The notes beneath the pieces are model-generated. The model searched no databases, was not told the origin of the DNA, and saw only the letters and a list, made by a program, of their open reading frames with translations. 64,000 nucleotides of DNA, from the NCBI GenBank assembly GCA_900317305.1, contig ONGG01000001.1, forward strand, positions 267,469 through 331,468. The letters run 5' to 3'. Numbering within the stretch: position 1 is the first letter of the stretch; every line of letters starts with the position of its first letter. Below are positions 58,945 through 64,000 of the stretch, in pieces. The position numbers were made by a program, and so were the translations under genes. The DNA comes from an uncultured Prevotellaceae bacterium (GTDB lineage: Bacteria; Bacteroidota; Bacteroidia; Bacteroidales; Bacteroidaceae).

Positions 58945-60444
58945 ATGAAGAAAATGGCTTGGGTGATAATGGGAGTTCTCATGCTCTCATCATCCCTCAA
59001 AGTGAAAGCCGAAGTAGATCCGAATTTCCACATCTACATTTGTTTCGGCCAGTCCAACATGGAAGGTAACGCACAGTGGCAGTCGCAGGATGTGGGGAAT
59101 GTGGATGCCCGCTTCCAGATGCTGGCAACCTGTAACTTTGATAATCCCAAACGCACGCTCGGCAACTGGTACAAGGCCGAGTGTCCTATCGTCAGCCCCC
59201 AGGGCAAGCTTGGTCCCACCGATTACTTCGGTCGCACGATGGTGGCCCATCTGCCCGACATCAAGATTGGTGTCATCGCAGTGGCTATGGGTGGCAGTCC
59301 CATCGAGATGTTCGACAAGGACAAATATCAGCAGAAGTTGGCCGACAACCCCAACGAGTGGTGGGCCCAACTATCCAAATGGTATTACGGCGGCAACCCT
59401 TACGGACGTATCATCGAGATGGCCAAGAAGGCCCAAGAGGTGGGCGTCATCAAGGGCATCCTGCTGCATCAGGGTTGCTCCAACTGTGGCGACCCCAATT
59501 GGCCCGACATGGTGAATAAGATATATAAAGACATGCTCAACGACCTTGGTCTCCAGGCTGCCGACGTGCCCCTGTTCGCCGGCGAGGTGGAGTATCAGAA
59601 TATGGGCGGTGGCTGTTCGAGCCATAACGTGCAGGTCGACCGCCTGCCCAGCGTCATCCCCACATCCCATGTGGTGTCGGCCAAATACCTGCCCGGCAAC
59701 GGTACCGACCCCTGGCATTTCTCGGCCCAGGGCTACCGCTACTTCGGTCAGCGCTATGCGCAGATCGCATTGAGCGCCATTTATGATATCGACATCGATG
59801 TCGACCAGCCCGCCGTCCCCGAGACGCCGAAGGAGATCGACCATCGTTTCAGCGCACTCACCGAAATCAAGACCGCCCATTTCGCCATCATCGACGAGAG
59901 CGAGCAGAAGGCCTTCTATGGCCGCCATGAGCAGTTCCTTGGATATGGCGATTTCTCACAGGCTTTCGCTGAACTCAATTCCGGCTATCTCTTCAAACTG
60001 TCGAAAACGGGTGGTGGTTTCCGCCTTCGTCTCATCACTCCCGAGGGCAACGACTATGTGCTCACTGGCGACTTCGGTTTCCTGAACTCTCAGGACGTGG
60101 ATGGCGATCGCTGCTTCATCGGTGGAGTGAACGGACAGAATGGACAAGACCTCCCCAAGGGTGCTGTATGGGACATCCAGTATGTCGAGGGCAAGGGCTT
60201 TACTCTCAGGAATGTCGGCACGGGCAAGTATCTGAAGTCCAACGACACCGCCAAGTACGACGAACCCACTTATTTCACCTTCTGCACGCTGAAGGATGGC
60301 TCTTCGGGTATCGCCGAGCGTGAAATGACGGCCAGTCAGAAGATCTCCACAGGGTGGTATACCCTCGATGGCCGCCGGCTCAGCCAGAAGCCTACCCGGC
60401 GCGGACTGTATATCTTTAACGGCAAGAAGACGGTCGTTCAGTAA
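58945..60444 (+). CDS. Secreted CE6-like acetylxylan esterase (SGNH/SASA) with sorting tail
   Basis: 499 aa with a signal peptide (MKKMAWVIMGVLMLSSSLKV). The SGNH-fold esterase holds the nucleophile Ser37 in FGQSNMEG, a Gly/Asn block (LLHQGCSNCGD, with Cys where some relatives have Glu) and the Asp/His pair in NGTDPWHFSAQGYRYF. The family removes acetyl groups from xylan. From about residue 310 a beta-rich module follows, ending in a tail of the Prevotella sorting type (YTLDGRRLSQ...GLYIFNGKKTVVQ). It probably acts outside the cell, on the same substrate as the GH10 enzyme downstream. Confidence 0.85.
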   Translation: MKKMAWVIMGVLMLSSSLKVKAEVDPNFHIYICFGQSNMEGNAQWQSQDVGNVDARFQMLATCNFDNPKRTLGNWYKAECPIVSPQGKLGPTDYFGRTMVAHLPDIKIGVIAVAMGGSPIEMFDKDKYQQKLADNPNEWWAQLSKWYYGGNPYGRIIEMAKKAQEVGVIKGILLHQGCSNCGDPNWPDMVNKIYKDMLNDLGLQAADVPLFAGEVEYQNMGGGCSSHNVQVDRLPSVIPTSHVVSAKYLPGNGTDPWHFSAQGYRYFGQRYAQIALSAIYDIDIDVDQPAVPETPKEIDHRFSALTEIKTAHFAIIDESEQKAFYGRHEQFLGYGDFSQAFAELNSGYLFKLSKTGGGFRLRLITPEGNDYVLTGDFGFLNSQDVDGDRCFIGGVNGQNGQDLPKGAVWDIQYVEGKGFTLRNVGTGKYLKSNDTAKYDEPTYFTFCTLKDGSSGIAEREMTASQKISTGWYTLDGRRLSQKPTRRGLYIFNGKKTVVQ

Positions 60445-60453
60445 AAGGAATTA

Positions 60454-60525
60454 TGGACTTCAGTGAACTCCTGAAGGTAAGGCTATTGTCTGAACTCCTG
60501 CAACTTCTGAACTCCTAAACTCCAA
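60454..60525. repeat. Intergenic array of gaactcctg-type units
   Basis: Words gaactcctg, gaactcctgc, aacttctg and gaactcct recur between the CE6 and GH10 genes. They are the same words, in one orientation, as at 20.5 kb. Confidence 0.7.
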
Positions 60526-60573
60526 CTGTTTAATGGGAAAACAATTAAAGAATCAAATATTTCAGTTAGAACG

Positions 60574-62679
60574 ATGAAGAGAACAATCAAAACCTGTCTG
60601 TTGCTGGCGGCATTGTCGCTCCCTATGACATTGTCTGCCCAGCTATCCTCCAACCCCGACAAGTTCCTGGGAAACATCACCACACGAGGCAATGTGGATG
60701 CCGGCGGCGGTGTCCCCCAGTATTACCAGCTCTGGAACCAGATTACCTGTGAGAACGAGTCGAAATGGGGGTCTGTAGAGGGCAACCGTGGAAATTTCAA
60801 CTGGGGATGCGATAGGGCGTTCAACTATGCCAATCAGCACGGCTTCACCTACAAGTTCCACGCGCTGGTGTGGGGTGCCCAATATCCCAACTGGTTGCCC
60901 AACCTGTCGCCAAAAGAGCGTTACGCCGCTATCACCAATTGGTTCGACAATGTGAAGGCCAAATACAATACCCTGCCGCTCATCGACGTGGTGAATGAGG
61001 CCGTGGGCAGGCATCAGGATGGCAACCCCATGATCAAGGAGTCGCTGGGTGGTGGCGGAAAGACCGGTTACGACTGGCTCATCAAGGCCTTCGATATGGC
61101 CGGTCAGCGTTGGCCAGATGCCATCCTGATTTACAACGATTATAACTCTATCCGGTGGGATGTCGACAACTACCTCACCTTGGTGCAGACGCTGCGCGAC
61201 GCCGGAGCACCCATCGATGCCTACGGCAACCAGTCGCACGAACTGAGCGACATCAGCACAAACGAATTGAGCAATGTGCTGCAAAGGCAGCAGGAAACGC
61301 TTCATATGCCGATGTACATCACCGAATTGGACATCGACAAGGCAAACGACGCACAGCAAAAGTCACAGTACGAGAAGATTTTGCCGATAATGTGGGAAGC
61401 TCCCTATTGCGCCGGTGTCACCCTGTGGGGATATATCCATGGTGCCACCTGGGTCGACAACTCTGGTCTCTACAAGAATGGTGCTGAACGCCCCGCAATG
61501 ACCTGGATCAAGGAGTATATGGCCACCGATGCTGCCAAGAATGCCGTGAGTCCCTACCCGGGCATGAAGAAAGAGGCTTCTATCTATATCCGCCCCGCTT
61601 CGCTGAAAGTGGTGAAGGGCGACGTGCTGCCCATCAAGGTAAGAGCCCGTCTGGCCACCAAGACCATCGAGAAGGTGGATTTCTATGTAGAGGAAGATCT
61701 GGTAGCCACCATGACCGAGGCTCCTTATATTGTTGAGTATGAAGTGCCGGCAAGAATCTCGTCGGGATGGAAGAACACGAAGGCTGTGGTCACCGCTACC
61801 GACGGCTCTACCTATGAGCGCTATGGCCGCTTCGCCGTGGTGAGCGGCAACACCAAGCACGAGCCCTTTGGCGAGGTGCCCGAGATGCCTGGCACCATCA
61901 AGATCGACGAATACGACCAGGGCGTGTCGGGCGTGTCGTTCTACAATGCCCAGCGCAACACCTCTACCACCGTGAAGACCGACCAATGGATGGACTATAC
62001 CATCGATGTCAAGGAAGACGGTCTTTATTCGTTCGATGCCACAGTGGCCTCCACCTCGTCTTCGGGCAGGTTCCACCTGGCAGAATATGGTCTCGACAGT
62101 CTGTCTTACCTCACCGAGTTCGTGGAGGTTCCCAAGACGGGTGGCGCCAACGAGTGGAAGACCCTTCATGGCTACTTCAAGAACGACCTGAAGGCTGGCC
62201 GCCAGGTCATCACCTTGCTCGTCGACCAGGGTGGCTTCTACATCAAGGACATCAAACTCAATCGTTTCGTGGAAGGCGACGGATCGTGTATAGTGAAGAC
62301 TTTCAACGACGCTTATGGAGTGGGCGACAATGTGGTCATCTCGGCAAGAGCCACGTCGAAGTCCAGCACCATCAGCGAGGTGAGGTTCTATGCCGACAAT
62401 ATGCTGGTTGGCACCGCTACATCATCGCCCTACGAGTGCGTGTTCACGCCTACCGAGAAGCGCACGTATGAGATTATTGCCGTGGCCGTCAACGCCGAGG
62501 GAGCTGAGAAAGTGTCGAATCCGCGCTACCTGGAGGTGACCAGCGACACACCGCTCGACATCCAGACCATCGAGAGCGAGGAGCCCAACACACCGGCCTA
62601 CAACCTGATGGGCGTGCCTGTAGATGACAATTACCGTGGTATCGTCATCAAGAATGGTAAGAAAATTGTGGTGAAGTAA
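60574..62679 (+). CDS. Secreted GH10 endo-xylanase with Ig-like and CBM6-like modules
   Basis: 701 aa with a signal peptide (MKRTIKTCLLLAALSLPMTL). Residues about 25-330 are the GH10 barrel: acid/base Glu142 in DVVNEAV, nucleophile Glu251 in YITELDID, plus KFHALVWGAQYPNWL. A bacterial-Ig-like module (about 350-430), a CBM6-like beta-sandwich (about 441-565), and a second Ig-like module (about 570-660) follow. The tail (YNLMGVPVDDNYRGIVIKNG, KKIVVK) is the Prevotella-type sorting signal. It cleaves internal xylan bonds, feeding GH3 and GH43. Confidence 0.93.
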   Translation: MKRTIKTCLLLAALSLPMTLSAQLSSNPDKFLGNITTRGNVDAGGGVPQYYQLWNQITCENESKWGSVEGNRGNFNWGCDRAFNYANQHGFTYKFHALVWGAQYPNWLPNLSPKERYAAITNWFDNVKAKYNTLPLIDVVNEAVGRHQDGNPMIKESLGGGGKTGYDWLIKAFDMAGQRWPDAILIYNDYNSIRWDVDNYLTLVQTLRDAGAPIDAYGNQSHELSDISTNELSNVLQRQQETLHMPMYITELDIDKANDAQQKSQYEKILPIMWEAPYCAGVTLWGYIHGATWVDNSGLYKNGAERPAMTWIKEYMATDAAKNAVSPYPGMKKEASIYIRPASLKVVKGDVLPIKVRARLATKTIEKVDFYVEEDLVATMTEAPYIVEYEVPARISSGWKNTKAVVTATDGSTYERYGRFAVVSGNTKHEPFGEVPEMPGTIKIDEYDQGVSGVSFYNAQRNTSTTVKTDQWMDYTIDVKEDGLYSFDATVASTSSSGRFHLAEYGLDSLSYLTEFVEVPKTGGANEWKTLHGYFKNDLKAGRQVITLLVDQGGFYIKDIKLNRFVEGDGSCIVKTFNDAYGVGDNVVISARATSKSSTISEVRFYADNMLVGTATSSPYECVFTPTEKRTYEIIAVAVNAEGAEKVSNPRYLEVTSDTPLDIQTIESEEPNTPAYNLMGVPVDDNYRGIVIKNGKKIVVK

Positions 62680-62695
62680 TCGAGAAAAAACCTAA

Positions 62696-62748
62696 AATAT
62701 CGGGTATATTGCCAAACACCCGCTTGGCATTATACCCGATTTCTTTTA
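62696..62748 (+). terminator. Terminator after GH10
   Basis: Stem atcgggtata...ttgccaa / ttggca...tatacccgat with a T-rich tail; it also touches the stop of the convergent gene. Confidence 0.88.
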
Positions 62749-63606
62749 TTCAAGAATCTTGGTCACATCGGCAAGGCTCTTCGACTCTACGCTGCCCTTG
62801 CCATCTCTTTGCACATACACATGGCCTGTCAGGTCGTCCACCGCTGTCACCACATAGCCGGGGCGGTATTCGCTCACCCATGATGCCCATACCTTGTCGC
62901 CTACCTTGATTTTCTCTTTGAAGGGTACAAGGCGCACATCGGCTTTGTTGTAGGCTTCTATCTTACTGCCGAAGCCCAGCACCAGCACCTTGTCGCCATC
63001 CACATGGATGAGCGTGCCTTTCAGCCAATCATTACCCTTCTTGATGGCCAACTGTGCGCCACTTTGCCACTGTCCGTCTTTGAGAACGGCAAACGACCCG
63101 GGCTTCAGCGGTTCTCCCTTCCTTTTCTCCTCCAGTTTCGGACTTTCGGGGTTGTCGGGCCAGGTCAGGTCAAAGTAGCATACTTTTGGTTCCTGCGGAT
63201 TGCTGTCGTCTACAACGATAGCCCGTTGCATGCCGCTTCCCGATTGCCACCATGTGAGCACCACGTCGCCTTTCTTTGCCTTGGCTTTCTTGGGCAGGGG
63301 GATGATGAGTGCGTTGGGCATTTCCTGCACACCGTTGTATTTGTCGAGCGTTGTCTTTTCACCGCCCACCTCCTTCACGGTGGTGTCGTAGAAGATGAGC
63401 ACCGACTGACGTATTGGCTCGCCCTTTTCCACCGAACTGGGATAGTAGGTAAAGGGGCTCAATACGGTCTGGCCGACTTCCAACTTGAGTTTCACACTTT
63501 GTGGAAAGTCCCATGGCCAGGGATTGTTGTCTTTTTCTTGTGAGCAGACTGGAGTCACGACGGCCATAGCCATCAGGCACAGCATAGTTTTTAGCGATTT
63601 CATCAT
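62746..63606 (-). CDS. Secreted hypothetical protein, 286 aa
   Basis: Signal peptide MMKSLKTMLCLMAMAVVTPV, cleaved near CSQ. The mature protein is beta-rich. The N-terminal half begins after a Trp/Pro patch (NNPWPWDFPQSVKLK), and the C-terminal 100 residues contain two Tudor/SH3-like beta segments (HVDGDKVLVLGFGSKIEAYN, VGDKVWASWVSEYRPGYVVT). I recognise no family. It has a strong promoter and lies opposite the GH10 gene. Location suggests a cell-surface or periplasmic role. Confidence 0.7.
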   Translation of the reverse strand: MMKSLKTMLCLMAMAVVTPVCSQEKDNNPWPWDFPQSVKLKLEVGQTVLSPFTYYPSSVEKGEPIRQSVLIFYDTTVKEVGGEKTTLDKYNGVQEMPNALIIPLPKKAKAKKGDVVLTWWQSGSGMQRAIVVDDSNPQEPKVCYFDLTWPDNPESPKLEEKRKGEPLKPGSFAVLKDGQWQSGAQLAIKKGNDWLKGTLIHVDGDKVLVLGFGSKIEAYNKADVRLVPFKEKIKVGDKVWASWVSEYRPGYVVTAVDDLTGHVYVQRDGKGSVESKSLADVTKILE

Positions 63607-63672
63607 GTTCTATTTTTCGTTTTTTTAGTTGTATATTCTTCTTCACCTCCTCCTGAGGCGAAAATGTTGGCA

Positions 63673-63703
63673 CAAAGTTAAGGATTTATCAAATATAATC
63701 AAA
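63673..63703 (-). promoter_or_regulatory. Promoter of the 286-aa secreted protein
   Basis: TTTG, 19 bp, TAACTTTG on the minus strand: an exact consensus 66 bp before the ATG. Confidence 0.78.
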
Positions 63704-63739
63704 ACTAGAAGTCTGTTATTTTTTGCGATACATGATAGG

Positions 63740-64000
63740 CCATCTCTTTTTTTTTCCTTTTTTCTCCTTTTTCCTCTTTTTTCCACTTTTTTCTTCTTTT
63801 TTCCCAGGCTGCCCTCGCAGCCTTTTTCCCAAGCGTCAGCGGTTCATGTAACTTTTTCCCAAGCGTCAGCGGTTTTTTATTTTATGTGATTCAACTTTCT
63901 CAAGTTGAATATTTAATTGATATTCATTTATTTTCTTCTTTCTGTGTGGACAGAAAGAAGAAACAAGAAAGAACCGCGAACACGCTCCGCCGTCGAACAA
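63740..64000. other. Non-coding end: polypyrimidine tract, duplicated tag, hairpins
   Basis: A plus-strand polypyrimidine tract of about 65 bases (63743-63807) is followed by two copies of ctttttcccaagcgtcagcg (about 63820 and 63852). Then come a hairpin ATTCAACTT-TCTC-AAGTTGAAT and another, TTTCTTCTTTCTGT-gtgg-ACAGAAAGAAGAAA (about 63931-63962). No ORF with credible signals is seen. The window ends inside this region, so its full extent is unknown. Confidence 0.6.

Noticed and set aside
59446-59505. Cys in place of Glu in the HQG-SN block of the CE6 esterase
   Set aside because: Close relatives of this subgroup, as I recall, often carry the same residue, so it is probably not a defect.
63661-63690. 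Second sigma-54-like site (TTGGCAC at 63668-63674)
   Set aside because: The -12 element is absent (TAAGG at the required spacing), and a consensus primary-sigma promoter overlaps on the other strand.

Overview
The window looks like a chromosomal segment of a Prevotella-group Bacteroidales. Three things point there. Promoters carry the Bacteroidetes -7 box TAnnTTTG, often with TTTG 19-20 bases upstream. The primary sigma factor is short (290 aa) and ribosomal protein S1 is long. Many genes are families largely confined to this phylum (DUF5686, an SH3-YARHG lipoprotein, DUF3298, DUF4250, TamB next to a 5'-nucleotidase). Several secreted proteins end in a Prevotella-type C-terminal tail (NGKKIVVK).

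Layout. 1-1.2 kb: the end of a cation-efflux gene and three small genes in one operon. 1.3-5.8 kb: a GH43 glycosidase, a frameshifted gene remnant, and uxuAB for glucuronate breakdown. 5.9-8.6 kb: rpsA and a short J-domain chaperone behind a near-perfect sigma-54-type promoter. 8.7-12.6 kb: a secreted nuclease, a large secreted protein and an SH3/YARHG lipoprotein whose mRNA leader can fold. 12.7-17.6 kb: a conserved hypothetical gene, an NhaC antiporter, and a lacI-uxaA pair for altronate. 18-21.4 kb: a feruloyl-esterase/GH43 fusion and an acetyl-esterase-like hydrolase. 21.5-29.3 kb: nucleotide-sugar and surface-glycan genes (rfbC, ugd, glmS, a DegT aminotransferase), with a trypsin-like lipoprotein and a small beta-barrel. 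29.4-41.6 kb: a DUF3298 protein, heparinase II/III protein, UPF0145 protein, histidine phosphatase, tRNA-Val, DUF5686 protein, rpoD, CDF exporter, FKBP isomerase and EamA permease. 41.8-45.8 kb: a FecCD permease between two substrate-binding lipoproteins, and an initiating sugar transferase. 45.9-54.3 kb: tamB with a 5'-nucleotidase, and three hypothetical genes. 54.6-62.7 kb: a xylan-degradation cluster (DUF1349, GH3, CE1, CE6, GH10).

How the genes fit together: secreted GH10, GH43, GH3 and CE1/CE6 enzymes can trim acetylated, feruloylated (arabino/glucurono)xylan. The released hexuronates can enter UxuB/UxuA (fructuronate, mannonate) and UxaA (altronate). The LacI-type regulator probably senses a uronate signal. 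No SusC/SusD transporter lies in the window.

The most unusual structure is in the intergenic DNA. A family of hairpin elements with conserved CTCG-containing flanks but unrelated stems occurs at several sites. At three of these the right arm and tail form an exact TTTG-N19/20-TAnnTTTG promoter, including a tandem 74-bp duplication. Separate short-period arrays (7-10 bp units) occupy several other intergenic gaps. The clearest single regulatory surprise is the sigma-54-type promoter in front of the J-domain gene.
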